A DNA stretch of 64,000 nt from Cristatella mucedo (GCA_009760855.2 WPIO01000002.1:14380001-14444000); one strand, 5' to 3'. Positions 45,181 to 56,145 are shown, counted from the stretch's first letter. The notes: generated from the sequence alone by a model not told the origin. Made by a program: numbers and translations.

Positions 45181-45689
45181 GCCAGGAAAGGCGGCAGGCA
45201 GGACTGGTGACGGCAGGCATGAGGCGCGACGACAAGCTAGTTAGGTGATGTGCAGCGTTTTGCTCGACTAAACGTATCATGCTTGTCGCTCCCGCCAGTT
45301 GTGGGCTGTTTTCGTGTTTTAGTTTGGTTGCCCCGGCATGACATGTGATCTATAGATCACGAGGCATGTGTATTGGACGCAGGCCAGTATGCAGCTGTCG
45401 TCGTCTAAACTACTCTTTATTACTTATTGCATGTATATTATGTATGAGCCGGTACGCTGCTGTGGTCCATCAATTCACTGTTGATGAGCTGTCGCTGAGA
45501 AGCAGAGGCGGAACGAGCGGACAGGCAAGCGGGCAGCGTGAACGGCTCTGTGCTGTACAGCTACGAACGTCGGCCGGATCTATGGTGTTGGAGCCTCCTC
45601 AGTGTGTGCGTTTAGAGTCGCGTGCATTTCAACTACAAAAACTATCGCGCTGGTATCAGCAAGCGAGTAAGAATCGCAGATATTACGAA

Positions 45690-46345
45690 TCCGGCAGGGG
45701 CTAAGAATCATTATAGCCACTTGATGAATTCCGTACTGAGACATTCATCGTCACCATCACCGTCACCATCACGTCACGTCTGGTCACCCTCACGTCACCG
45801 CCTTGCTGCTGCACTGTCGAAGCGCAAGAAAGCATATGCTGACTTTGTGGACCAACTTGCTCTCTGCCTATAATTTCATCACCTTCTCTGGCAGAAATCC
45901 GAGAAGGTCCAAGCAAATTAGGTACTTGGTAGTAGGCCTCCGATCTGCAGCCTGAACAGGCGGAAGAGTTAGCACATCGTACAGCAGCTCTGCAAGCAAA
46001 GTTGGACAAGGAAGCAACGCAGGCATCGGAGTCAGACGAGAAAAATGAGAATGGCGATCCAGATGAGGCTACAGTCTGCAGCAAGATCGAAATTTAGCTG
46101 TATCACTTCATCGTTGATAATGCCCTCCGTAGCACGTTTGCTAACACCGATATCGCGCTGCAAATTCTCCTCTCTCTCACGGGGACGAACTTCTCTAGTC
46201 AGTGTTCATTCAGCGAGGTAAAGCTGATTAAGAATCATCTCAGATCAAGATGTCGCTCGAGCGTCTGAACACGCTTCGCTTACTGTGTATCAAGCAGGAC
46301 ATTTTGAGAGATGTTAACGCTGAGTGCATTGTCCCTTACTTTGCA
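45690..46345 (+). mobile_element. hAT/ZMYM-type transposase remnant
   Basis: Pieces in shifting frames: SKRKKAYADFVDQLALCL (45810-45870), PEQAEELAHRTAALQAKLDK (45950-46010), ALRSTFANTDIALQILLSL, then CSFSEVKLIKNHLRS and ERLNTLRLLCIKQDILRDVN (46120-46320). The order ALxxxLxIP...FSxLKLIKxxLRS..ERLxxLxxLxIxxDI is the C-terminal dimerisation region of hAT-like and ZMYM1-like transposases. Stops and frameshifts make it dead. Confidence 0.6.
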
Positions 46346-46708
46346 TTAACACATGTTAGAACTTCGACATGTTTATACTTAGCTGGTTTTCAGCAGTCAG
46401 CACGGGGATATTATGCATCTATGCATTGCACAGCCATAACCCCAAATTTCCAATTTGATTGTTAAATGTTTGACTGAATGCAGACATTTGTTTGCAAACT
46501 GCAATGTATGTATTCGATTGCAGGCGATTCTCAGTCAGTTTTTCAGTAATTGGTTAAGGTTAATTTCAGCGATTGGTAACAAAATGTCGTCACGAGTGAC
46601 TTCAGAGACTGGTCCATGGTCCGTGGGCAGCTGGGTGCATGCAGGCTATCCGGGGCCCATGGCACGCTGCCGGGTGCCAGGGGCCTCGCACAAGCAGAAG
46701 ACGGGCCT

Positions 46709-46815
46709 GCCTTCGACGGGAGCAGCGCTGCCTTCAATGGAGCAGCGCTGCCTTCGACGGGAGCAGAGCGCTGTCTGCCTCAAAAGATTCAGAGAGCTCT
46801 CTGCTCCCGTCGAAG
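46709..46815. repeat. short tandem repeat with a 17-bp perfect inverted partner
   Basis: Three near-identical units of about 20 bp (GCCTTCGACGGGAGCAGCGC type) run from 46709 to 46772. The last includes CTTCGACGGGAGCAGAG (46752-46768), whose exact reverse complement lies at 46799-46815. Confidence 0.85.
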
Positions 46816-49260
46816 TACCGCAGCTTGTATTCAGAGAAAAACTTACTGCTACCATCCATTCCTTTCAGTTCTCCGTGGCGAATACAGAAAGGAAAGACGG
46901 TTGGCGTGGAGCCAAGCTTTAGGCCTGCTTGCATTCGGGCGACCTCTTCCCCCAGCAGGACCGCGCCTCAGGGGCACCGGAATTGCCCACTAGCGAGCGC
47001 TATTCGAAAATTTGGCACCGACTTACTGGTAGACCAGCACCAAAGCCGGAAGGCTGATCTGTTCGAAAGACAACAACGGGTGCCATAATTTATTAAGGAC
47101 GACATTGCAAGGTCTGAATACAAGTGATATCTCGCTACTTGGCGAACAACTGATTTTCTCTACACACAACCGTAGGTGGTCGCTCGCGCCAGTCACTCGA
47201 GTTAGCAGCTCGAGTGACTACTCCAAGCGACGGAGCTCTGTAAGGCCATCGGGTAAAACCTGATCGTCGTTGATGCATCGTGCTTCCAGCAAAATTTACT
47301 GGACATGTATCCAGAGATTCCTTTGAGCCACACTTGCTTAGTGACCAAGCCGCCATTTTGTCGCTTGAATGCAGGCCCTGACAGGAAAAGCGGTTAAAGC
47401 GTTAGCGGACACATGTGTTATAGCCGGTAGCATTACGAATTCACAAGAATTCAAAGACAGTCGGTCAGCTGTTCAACTTGCCAAGTCAATTTGCTAGAAT
47501 TGCATCTTTCGATCATAGATACCGACAAGCTAAATAATCTCGGTCATTTATAGTTCCCACGGTCTGAGTAAGTAATGGAAGTCTCAAATACAACGCGAGA
47601 ACCCGCAGAATGTCTCGCATCGAACGCCGCTACTACTACGCAGCCGCAATCCATTTCGCCGACTCATAGCGTTGGCTTGGAACACGTATTGTCCTTAGTG
47701 TTTGCTCTTCCTTCACAATAAGTCATTTCTTCAGGCCACAGATATAACATAGCCTTCATCTCCTGTGGCTTGTAGCATTCCTCGCCGTAACCGGTTTCGG
47801 TTAGTGAATGTATGTGCACCAAATTCAGTACTGTATAGGCTTGTGTACATAAACCTCTAGTCCCATGCTTACTGCAGCGCATTGCAAAATAGATCAGCTT
47901 GGTATCAACCGGCCCTATATAGCTTAACTCAAGAACCGGGCATACAATTATCTACGAATGCGAAGGAATGTGCTTTGTTGATCTTGCATCAGCTAACGCG
48001 GATTGACGTATTTTGTGTAGCTACATCCACCATTTCAGTCCAGGATATTACCGTACCAGTGCCAATAAATTTCTACTAACTTAAGTGAGAATGTCCGTCA
48101 CGCCGCAAGATGGCACACGAGCACGTACCAAGGTGGGGCACTTTCGTCAAGCGGCAACTGCTTTACTCGCTAGATGAGTCAATAAAAATAAAAAGCCTGA
48201 CAAGGACAGCAAGTCTTACCGACAGTCTTCAGCATGTGAGCCTTTTTAGTTGAGACTTTGCGAAGCTTTTAGCTTACATGTACGGTTTTAAATTGTCAAA
48301 TGGAATAGCGGATACCTGTGAGTTTTTGCTTGTATATAACAGTGTCTATATGTGTGCAAGCGCTCGAGCTAACTTATAAATTGCAATTTTGTGCTAGTCA
48401 ATTCCAACTTGCTAGTCAAAATATCTCCGGCCCAACTCATTATTTCTATACGATGTTTAGAGCAACTAATCCTCTCTTCCAAACTGTCCCGTCAATCTGA
48501 TCACACCTGAGGGTAGTATCACTTTCCAGATGATGACATTAAAGTACAGTAAAACTTGACCGAGTGAGCATCCAAATTTATTTTAATATTCAATGAGTTT
48601 GAGTGGAAATGTATTATAATATAACCTTCGATTACCAGAATTAAATGTTTTCCTTATCAGTTATGCATCCTAATTCTGCAAGTAAGCCTCTCGAGTGCAT
48701 TGTCGTGGGCTTGCGGATACTGAAAAAGGTAGTAACAAAAGTTTGACAAATAAGGACTGTGTATTTGCAATAGACCATTAGGTCAACTGGCATACCAAAA
48801 TCACCATGCTTACATTTTACACTTGTGTTAGTTATTGGAATATATTTCTGTCCTTCAAATGGCCGATTTAATAGGATCAGCGTAGAATGCAATAGGGCTG
48901 AACAGTTTTCTAGATATATGCGTTGTTACATTGATGACATACGAAAAGCTCAAGAACCGTGAGCCAAGTAACCGCCTGTTCGCATTCTTCGCCAGTCGCA
49001 AGATTCAAATATAGTAATAAATAAGAATAACAAGATTCAAATATAGTAATAAATAAGAATAACAAGATTCGAATATAGTAATAAATAAGAATAACAAGAT
49101 TCAAATATAGTATAGGAGATAATGCAGTAATATCCTATTATTAGCTCCACGGTAGCCAAAGCAGTGCATTCTCCAATATAGAAATGTTTCGCCACGAGCC
49201 GCACAATCTTTATAAATTGTGCTCACTTAGAATAATAAAATAGTGTTACCTGCTTTGTGG
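46816..49260. other. intergenic, 3' of the NAP1-like gene
   Basis: 47191-47219 holds an 11-bp palindromic stem (AGTCACTCGAG/CTCGAGTGACT, 7-bp loop). A minus-strand AATAAA (TTTATT at about 48577) could serve the NAP1-like transcript. No exon found. Confidence 0.4.
49000..49110. repeat. 32-bp tandem repeat, about 3.5 copies
   Basis: The unit starting AAGATTCAAATATAGTAATA repeats at 49000, 49032, 49064 and 49096 with a single A/G difference. Confidence 0.95.
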
Positions 49261-49391
49261 CTATCCTTTAACGTAATACAAAACTGCACGAGGTATGGTT
49301 ACTTCCTTTATGATTTTACCAATAATGAAGTCTTCTTCAAGGAGGCCATTTGTCACGTCCTCCACAAAAACTTTTTGTTGAAATTCCTGAG
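49261..49391 (-). CDS. NAP1-family histone chaperone, last exon
   Basis: Completes the NAP domain. After the PPKSQEFQQ junction it reads GLLEEDFIIGKIIKEVTIP, then RAVLYYVKG and a TAG stop at 49261-49263. NAP1 proteins have AADFEIGHFIRERIIPRAVLYFTGEA here, followed by a long Asp/Glu tail. In this gene the stop comes right after the VLYY strand, so the acidic tail that helps bind H2A-H2B is missing, unless a weak GTTAAA donor inside the last codons leads to an unseen exon. The acceptor is CCACGCAG next to 49391, in phase after an intron of only 72 bp. Confidence 0.92.
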
Positions 49392-49463
49392 CTGCGTGGA
49401 TACAAGCGTCGGTTAATTGCATGCTGCAGTCATGCATCCAGATCACATTCTGCTCAGACTTAC

Positions 49464-49609
49464 ATTTTGGAGGAGAAAAAAAGTCGAAGAATGAATCGAT
49501 CTTCGTTGCTTTTTCCTCCACCGTTCTCTTTCCACCGCAGTCTGAATTCAACTGATTCTCAATAGGCTTGAGCGTGACATTTTTTCCAGCTTTCCACTCA
49601 ATGACACAC
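49464..49609 (-). CDS. NAP1-family histone chaperone, exon 8 (of 9 predicted)
   Basis: Reads CVIEWKAGKNVTLKPI, a Lys/Glu-rich linker, then IDSFFDFFSPPK. NAP1 has CQIDWKKGKNVTLKTIKKKQ and DSFFNFFAPPE, both hallmarks. The first base completes Gly from exon 7. The donor CCAAAAT|GTAAGT is phase 1. The linker replaces the basic, nuclear-localisation-like stretch usual at this place with a weaker KRTVEEKATK. Confidence 0.95.
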
Positions 49610-49734
49610 CTGGCAATTACAAAAGATGTAATTTATAATCACTGTACAACTTAAACTTACTTTAAAACTAATGAAATTTAATTTAACGTATTCAATAGGC
49701 AATCCATCGTGGAGTTAGACATTCTTCTACTTAC

Positions 49735-49868
49735 CCGTTGCATTTAATAGCAGCAGGTCCTCGATAGAGCAAGGGATCTCGTGTTTCAGATGTCGTTTCG
49801 TACCACTTGGTCAGCTCATGGTTTTTAAAGTACTCATTGGGGGAAAAGTGAAAAAAAAGAGTGTAACC
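49735..49868 (-). CDS. NAP1-family histone chaperone, exon 7
   Basis: Joined to exon 6 it gives EPMGYTLFFHFSPNEYFKNH, then ELTKWY and the acid-poor link to KCNG. NAP1 proteins read QPMSFVLEFHFEPNEYFTNEVLTKTY here, part of the beta-sheet earmuff of the NAP fold. The acceptor is GGTTGTAG next to 49868 (phase 0). The donor AACGG|GTAAGT is phase 2. Confidence 0.95.
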
Positions 49869-50021
49869 CTACAACCAAATCCATAATGCCATTAGTAATA
49901 AGTAGATCCCAAAAAAATTAGAAACAGAGGCAGTGACTTTGGCGAAATATTTTTTTGCGGTGAAAGTGCATGATACAGCGTTACCGTACTCTGCATTATC
50001 ATGAAGATAATAATAAAAATA
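49869..50021. other. start of NAP1-like intron 6
   Basis: Nothing recognised. This intron is 3.9 kb. Confidence 0.3.
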
Positions 50022-50165
50022 ATAATAATGCACTTGATAAAGTGCCATCAGAGAACTCAATCTCTTTCTAGATGCTTAACATTTGATTCAAAGGGAAACA
50101 CGATTGAATGGTGAGTAATTTCATGCTTGATAAATAACATGAATAAAATGGTTAGATCGATCACA
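50022..50165 (-). mobile_element. L2-like LINE, 3' tail
   Basis: AATAATAATGCACTTGATAAAG, AGAGAACTCAATCTCTTTCTA and ATGGTGAGTAATTTCATGCTTGATAAA are the family end on minus, truncated near 50158. Confidence 0.9.
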
Positions 50166-51195
50166 CCTGGAACCTTGGAATTTCATAAAAATTAAAGACG
50201 AAAATGGCTCTCGACTGCTTATAGAGCCATCAATCACACCTCTAACATTGTAATTTTATACAAATTAAAAATGAATAAATGTTCTCACGAGGGAGTGCAA
50301 ACGAACATGATAAATCAGCTTGCTCTAGCCCCCTTCTCAAGCCACATAGGACTGTTGGTGTTGCCTTGCAATCTCCTCTTACACAAGCAGAAGAGGTGAT
50401 AGGCGAGTTATCACAAAATTCTCGTTGCACTATAGCTGGATACCCTTGTAGGATTGGAGACATTGTGAATGCTCTGGATAGGAGGATCTCGGCTTTAGAG
50501 AATAGATATTATTTTCGACCGCTGATAATGTCCTTAATTAGAACTTACCGTTATCATAAATAGCCGTTTTCTGCAATGCTCACTAAGCCATAGCCCAGAT
50601 ATGGATCTAAATTAAAAATGTTTGGGTATGGGCGTGACTAAACAATTGATTGCTGCTCATCTAAATGAATCTCAATCCTATAAATCATGATTTTCAAGTA
50701 AAAGTCTTGTTTGCTTGAGAAATGCTAGAACTAATACCCTCAGCCATTATTAAGGCAGGGTGGATTCAGACTGGTCGCTCCCGAAACAGCCTTTATCCTG
50801 AGCTCTGACCCTTTAAGTTAGTCAAATAAGGCCATGCTCTCATTTCTAATGCTCCTGCTAACCGGTACAGAAAATTAGTTTGAGCACAGGCAGTATCACG
50901 TACCAACATTGCCAGATTTCTGCAAAAGAAACTGATTCTAGCACTAATTCAAATCTACATATAGCCTTCAACCAAATATCTTAAATCTGGCTCCTCCTAA
51001 ATCCATTGGAACCATCATGCCTATCTAAGGCATGAACCTTTTTGCTTGCTTAAGAGTACATTAGAGAGCAAACAAGTTCATCAAGTTTCCCTTAACTTGC
51101 GTTCATAATGTCTCGGTCTGAGTAAATGTCTATATTAACTCAAATTAATACTTAACAGGTACAATCAGAACTTCAGAAATCCCTTTTTCTCCGCT
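50166..51195. other. NAP1-like intron 6, nothing recognised
   Basis: A + strand frame at 50279-50563 (94 aa) lacks recognised homology. Two similar ATCACACCTGGAACCTTGG/ATCACACCTCTAACATTG lines near 50162 and 50231 suggest a short old duplication. Confidence 0.35.
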
Positions 51196-51376
51196 AATCT
51201 CTTTCTAATTGCTAATCGCTAATTTATTTCACTAATATCTTTCTTGGCACTTTACATTGGCTGCAATGGAAGAACGATCGAACTTCTAATAGTGGCATGC
51301 TCAATTAACAACAAGAATAACATGGTTAGGGGTGACATGCACAGGATCAGCATGCAAGTATGGTGGGAGTGAGTTC
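51196..51376 (-). mobile_element. L2-like LINE, decayed 3' tail
   Basis: ATCTCTTTCTAAT, TTTACATTGGCTGCAATGGAAG, AACATGGTTAGGGGTGACAT and GCACAGGATCAGCATGCAAG in the family order. Confidence 0.75.
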
Positions 51377-51377
51377 C

Positions 51378-51504
51378 AGGTCTTTTAATGTACTCTGCAA
51401 CTTCTTCTCTTTGAGGTGCGCATTGGTTTCAATATAAATATATAAATATATATATATATATATGTGTATGTGTGTGTAAATATATATATATATATATATA
51501 TACG

Positions 51505-51540
<36 letters not shown>

Positions 51541-51600
51541 CATATATTGAAAACACTGCGAACTTCAAAGAGAAGAAGTTGCCGAGTACCTTAAAATATG
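51378..51600. repeat. inverted repeat of about 58 bp flanking a (TA)n core
   Basis: Left arm 51378-51437 and right arm 51540-51598 are near reverse complements (AACTTCTTCTCTTTGAGGTG at 51399 and CTTCAAAGAGAAGAAGTTGC at 51563; TTTCAATATA against TATATTGAAA). The loop is TA/TG/TATG microsatellite. The whole stretch could form a long hairpin. It resembles a small foldback or MITE whose centre has expanded. Confidence 0.8.
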
Positions 51601-52060
51601 GCGTCAAATGGCCGGTAGACTTCAAAAAGTGTCATTCCAGATGAACCTCCAAGGAAGTTTCAGGAAGTTTCCTTGTTTTGTGCCCATGGGATGCCTGAGA
51701 TACTAAGTCGCACTGTGATAAAATTACTGGCCACAGTGGACCAACCTCTCTTTAGAGGAGAGCAACATGTTGAGCGGGAGCCACTGGTAGGGCACCCGCT
51801 GAGGAGGGCGCTGCTTAGGACCATCGTCGCATTTCGAATTTGGCAGTTTACCAAGCAGCTTTTCACGGTGCAGGACAATGAGTACTCAGAGCATCTCAAC
51901 TGCCTGCAATATGACTTTCCACAACGGTAGCACCAATATGTCTACGCTTACATCTTCGTCGGACAGCAAATAAAGAAAACTGTAGAGTGTGACGAATGTC
52001 AAGAGGATGGGAAGAACAGAGAAAGCGTCTTGAATTGTTTGCAGTGCTACATATATATAT
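51601..52060. other. NAP1-like intron 6, unassigned
   Basis: Two opposed frames over 51660-51930 have no recognisable homology. Confidence 0.35.
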
Positions 52061-52232
52061 ATAATTCATTTGTATAGCGCCCTAAGAGCTCTTAATCTCT
52101 ATTCAGGCGCTTCACATATGCCACGGGGCTCGACCCCACATGCCATATGCCTCGACCCCATATGCCACGGGGTTCGGCTTAACCTCGGCCAGACCTTGGT
52201 CGGGGTGAGACCCTTACCACTGGGCCAAACCA
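52061..52232 (-). mobile_element. SINE-B copy with internal duplication
   Basis: The LINE-like tail AATCTCTATTCAGGCGCTTC is at the left and the A-box side ACCACTGGGCCAA at the right. The B-box region is partly repeated: CATATGCCACGGGGCTCGAC and a further TATGCCACGGGGTTCGGC. Confidence 0.85.
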
Positions 52233-53745
52233 GCGCAGCACGGTTTTCAAGGAAATGACAAAGTTAAAACTATGAGTTGCTCTTTCAGGCTTTCATAAGG
52301 AAATGTGCCAAAATTGGCTGCATGATGTCCCCCAAACTCCATATCCTTGATCTTAAAAAATGTATGTCTTACATATTAGCTTACTTAGAGAAGCAAGGCG
52401 AACACTTTCACGAGAATACACTTGTCTTTGAACGTTTTTATCAATGACAGTATAATGAAAACATGGTGGTTGACTATGTTTGAGAGCTGCTTCGAGAAAG
52501 AGATTTGCCTTATAACCGCAAATCTGGAAGTTCAACTCATTTCTGAACCCTTGAAGTGGTATTTTTCATTGCATGACTTCAGAGTAATTACATGTGAGTT
52601 TTGACTAATTCGCATCCAGGCAAAATGAAGACCACAAAACGCGAATGCTTCTGCATTCTTTTCGGAAATGGTTTAAGTTAGTCACTGTCCGGGACACAAC
52701 GCAAACTTTGTACGGAACAGCAACTATGTTCTATACTTCTCAGGTCGATCAATTAGGAATTAACACGTACTACCCAGGTAAAAAATTATGTTGTTCTATG
52801 AAAAATTGATCGAGCACGGGCTTTGCTCACTGACTCGCTTTGATTGACTGCTGATACGAATGCTACGAATACCCGATTATTCCTCAGGCCGACAGCCGTT
52901 CAAAGCAATGAATAGCGCATTGTGGCAACGTGCCTGCGCACAGTCTCTTGTTTCGGCTGCACACCGGGCCTGAAGCTTGCTGCTTCTCTAGAGACCCAGG
53001 CTCGAAGTCTTTGCGCGCTTACTGCTCAATTGCCTCCAGCGAAAGTCTGGTAGTCATGACTGACAAGCGGACAAGTCCGAAGCACTTTAAACATGAAGGC
53101 TTCTTGACTTCACCTCACTTAATTCTATGCATTCGCCGGACGTCGGCGGACGTGCCTCTGTGACTTCAATTTGCACAGGGAGTAGCATATTGATACATTC
53201 GGCGTGTAAGTCAGACGTAATCCAAATGCTAATTTGAATGCAGACTATGCTGGCTGCCGCTAGCTGCTGCAGCAGCAGGTTGCAGCTCTAACTAGATGCT
53301 ACGGAAGCGAACACTACGGGCTCTATATTGTGGCAGTATTGCTGAGTCTATCGTTATGCATGCATACCAGCCTTGCAATCATATCATTTACTGCTGGGTA
53401 CTTTAGAATATCTTTTGATTAGCTTGCATTGTTAGACAATTAAACTTATCACTGAAAGGCTGTAAGTCGTGCATACTTGCAAAGTGCCGTGACGGCTCCT
53501 GGGTCTCGTGGTGCTACATACGATGTGCACGCGTTAATCAATCACAATCTCCTCCAACGAACAACTCCATACGTTCTAAGTACATGATTAGTTTTAAGTT
53601 ATCCGGCGTGCAATTTAAGGCACTGAAAATCTTCAACCAAAATTTCCAATTATAATTTTAATTTTACACAGGGAAATTCATGACGGAGCAATGTGTTGCA
53701 GCTAAATGCTTTCTTCTAGATGTTCATTTACTTGGCTATACTTAC
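52233..53745. other. NAP1-like intron 6, nothing recognised
   Basis: About 1.5 kb without a known repeat or an exon that fits the NAP1 reading phase. Confidence 0.4.
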
Positions 53746-53811
53746 CATGGGTTCGTACGAATTTTCAAACGTGATATCAGTAAGATGCTTGAGCACTGGG
53801 TGATCATGATC
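53746..53811 (-). CDS. NAP1-family histone chaperone, exon 6
   Basis: A 22-codon exon: DHDHPVLKHLTDITFENSYE, then PM. NAP1 proteins read EHDEPILKHLKDIKVKF...QPM. The acceptor is ATTTATAG next to 53811 and the donor CCATG|GTAAGT, both phase 0. Confidence 0.95.
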
Positions 53812-53959
53812 CTATAAATAGATCGTAGGTCATGGTGCTGCAAGTAGACGGCCTCCCAAAAATATTTACTTCTGCCCAGAAACGCGAAGAACTTGATTAA
53901 TTAGCGGCTATTGCTTTAGTATTTGTTTGAAGATATTAATTGAGATGCTCAAAACATAC

Positions 53960-54045
53960 CTTTATCTTATTTTCAATGAATGGCGTCATTTTCAAAACAT
54001 GAAGCCAGAAGTACGGTATTCCTGTGATGTTGCCTGGGTCATTAT
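53960..54045 (-). CDS. NAP1-family histone chaperone, exon 5
   Basis: Reads NDPGNITGIPYFWLHVLKM, then TPFIENKIK. The GIPxFW motif opening the globular part of the NAP domain is present (NAP1: KGIPEFWLTVFKNV). The acceptor is GATTGCAG next to 54045, completing Asp from exon 4. The donor AAAG|GTATGT is phase 0. Confidence 0.96.
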
Positions 54046-54330
54046 CTGCAATCGAGTAAACTAATACTCAACACATGCGAACAACGACCACTTTTGCGCT
54101 GTGAGGAGCTGACTGGAGAGCACTAAGGAGAAGGCTGCAAGCTAGATAACTTGTTGTGCAGAGCCAAGTCCATTGCTATTAGGCTCGAAGGATCAAAAAA
54201 AGATTGCCGTAGCAAACATGCAAAACGAGAAGCGAAGCTCAGTGGGCCCCCGTGGTCACAGAAGAGACTACAGAAAGGCTCACTTCGTTGAAAGCTTTGC
54301 TTGGCTGTGATGCACCGATCGGACACGCAC

Positions 54331-54385
54331 CTGTTTTGCTCCGCGAGATGCTTGAGTCCTCCGCGCTTTGCACGATGCTTTTTCT
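54331..54385 (-). CDS. NAP1-family histone chaperone, exon 4 (inferred)
   Basis: An 18-codon exon, RKSIVQSAEDSSISRSKT, bounded by TATTTTCAG and ACAG|GTGCGT. It is needed because exon 3 ends in phase 0 and exon 5 starts in phase 1, and this segment supplies exactly that. It occupies the place of the family's KRxEIVNGxxEPTEEE acidic link. The similarity is weak, so the call rests on phase and splice signals. It lies within a longer minus reading frame that is otherwise intronic. Confidence 0.7.
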
Positions 54386-54641
54386 CTGAAAATATTGACA
54401 TTCGCATGCGGTGAATGTTAGCTGTTTTCAGTTCCGTGGCCTATTGCGATTGTAGCCGGCATGCTGATCATGCAGGACCAACTTCAACAAAATATTGACT
54501 TGCATCCTTCAGGTTTTTTAAAGATTAATTCTTGACTAATTCCATAAAAATCAGCTGGTTATACTAAAAAAATAGGGTTTTGTAGTTTTAATCGTACTCC
54601 CACAAAGGCAGGCATGCAATATCATCAGGATACGAATATAC

Positions 54642-54783
54642 CTCCAAATACAAGGCTCTAAGATTATCGTGAAGTCTCAACTCAGCTTCGTAGACTAGCT
54701 CGTTAAAAATCCGATTCCAGTGAGCTAGTTCCGCGTCAATCTTTAAAATTGCCCGCAGACGCCGCTGCATCTTTTCAGGAAAA
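54642..54783 (-). CDS. NAP1-family histone chaperone, exon 3 (dimerisation helix)
   Basis: Encodes most of the long dimerisation helix: FPEKMQRRLRAILKIDAELA, then IFNELVYEAELRLHDNLRAL and YLE. NAP1 has LPRVVKRRVNALKNLQVKCA and FYEEVHDLERKYAxLYQPL. The acceptor is ATTTTCAG next to 54783 and the donor TTGGAG|GTATAT, phase 0. The reading frame runs on into the intron and stops at 54588. Confidence 0.95.
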
Positions 54784-54863
54784 CTGAAAATTAAAATGCG
54801 ATGAGGACAGCGGGACTCATACAAGCCGCACTAACTAGACACTCACCAATTGAGACAACTCAC

Positions 54864-54975
54864 CTCGCTAATTTTTCTCCCATGGAAAAGCTTCGCAATG
54901 CTGCTCGAATGTCTGGCCTCTGAACCGCCTGAGGTGATGGATAGACCAACCACTTGGGAGCAACTGAGGTTTTTC
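54864..54975 (-). CDS. NAP1-family histone chaperone, exon 2
   Basis: Reads KTSVAPKWLVYPSPQAVQRP, then DIRAALRSFSMGEKLAS. It leads into the NAP domain (NAP1: QNPQVLAALQERL). The acceptor is ACTATTGTAG next to 54975 (phase 1 entry). The donor GCGAG|GTGAGT is phase 2, separated from exon 3 by an 80-bp intron. Confidence 0.9.
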
Positions 54976-55967
54976 CTACAATAGTTTAGGAATTTTTTGT
55001 AGTACATCGTTCATTGAATTACTAAATCCCGTTGCCAATTTCACCGGTCTGATTTTTCATTTTGCCAGACTGCGACTTTAAAAGGCCAGGGTAGGTGGCG
55101 GGCTGCAAACCAGCTGGCACTGTTTAAGCAGAGCCATTGAAGGCCACAACAAACTTTCTGAAGACTACTTTATCATGCTAATCGCTACATTAAACATAAA
55201 TGCAAATGCACTTACGTATGTACGGACAAATACGCTGTGGACATAACCGATAGTACCACCTGGAATAGCGGCAGAGCTTCCAAATGCTGCCATATTACGC
55301 CTTTGGCCAACCGACTGCATTCCCGTCAGGATCTGCAGCCATCGCTATGTAGAGATGGCGCAAATGCTTTCGCTACAAGACTGACGGACCTCGCAGGCAG
55401 GAAATGCTGACATGGCGGAGCCTATCAGCTTCAGTTCCACTGGATCTCTCGCTCGGCTTGCATGGGCTTGATGCTCGGCTAATGTCTTGCCCTTGAGTAC
55501 CTGCCATTGCTCTGCAGTAAACTTGGTTCAACAATTCCACGGATCGACACTAGCTCCCCTTCTCCGCCTCTCAATGCGTACTTCTCTCTCGGTCGTCGCG
55601 CCAAGCATAGCGCGGCCGTTCGTTCAGTTAGGGCAGATGGCACTCGGCTCCATGATAAGATATCATCACGATTTCCTTACTTTCCAGCTCTTCCGATTCA
55701 CTCAACTCACCAGCTCTCACTCTGTATTGCCGAAATTCATACTAGGATGGCATTTAGCTTTCCACGCCTTAAGTGTATCTAACAGCTGTTTACATACGTA
55801 GTATCACTGGGAAAGAGAAAGGCAAGCAGATCGACTCATCTACTAGATCGACCGTAGCCTCTGCATGGAATTTTTTGTCAGATTCCGAAACGACATTCTC
55901 TTGGTGACCACTCATTTTCACAGCAAAGAGTAAGACTTTAGACAGCGGGTTGAGGGGCTTCAAAAAG
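54976..55967. other. NAP1-like intron 1, nothing recognised
   Basis: No repeat or exon seen. + strand frames at 55487-55801 have no recognised homology. Confidence 0.4.
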
Positions 55968-56112
55968 TAAGCGAATTTAACAACCTCATTTATATAGAGG
56001 CAGGAGAGTCTTCACGGCTATCACCGTTGCTTGCAGAGCTCAATAAAGGAATTACCACTTCAGAACTCGAACCCAAGATCCGGGGAGCGAGCATGTTAAC
56101 CGTGAGCTCTAG
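55968..56112 (-). mobile_element. SINE-A copy, diverged
   Basis: GAATTTAACAACCTCATTTATATAG, GAGTCTTCACGGCTATCACC and GAACTCGAACCCAAGATC (B-box side) in the family order. Confidence 0.75.
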
Positions 56113-56145
56113 GAGGAGATGGTGGAGGAGAGGGGGGCTCATGCC

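Noticed and set aside
45346-45361. 16-bp palindrome GTGATCTATAGATCAC
   Set aside because: Perfect, but short enough to occur by chance and isolated from other signals.
49000-49110. CRISPR-like array
   Set aside because: The 32-bp units are adjacent, without spacers, in a eukaryotic intergenic region; it is a minisatellite.
51660-51930. Opposed 79- and 85-aa frames
   Set aside because: Mutually overlapping on both strands, with no recognised family and no splice partners.
54123-54330. 94-aa minus-strand open frame as a gene
   Set aside because: Only 54331-54385, in another frame, fits the NAP1-like chain. The rest has no homology and lies in the intron.
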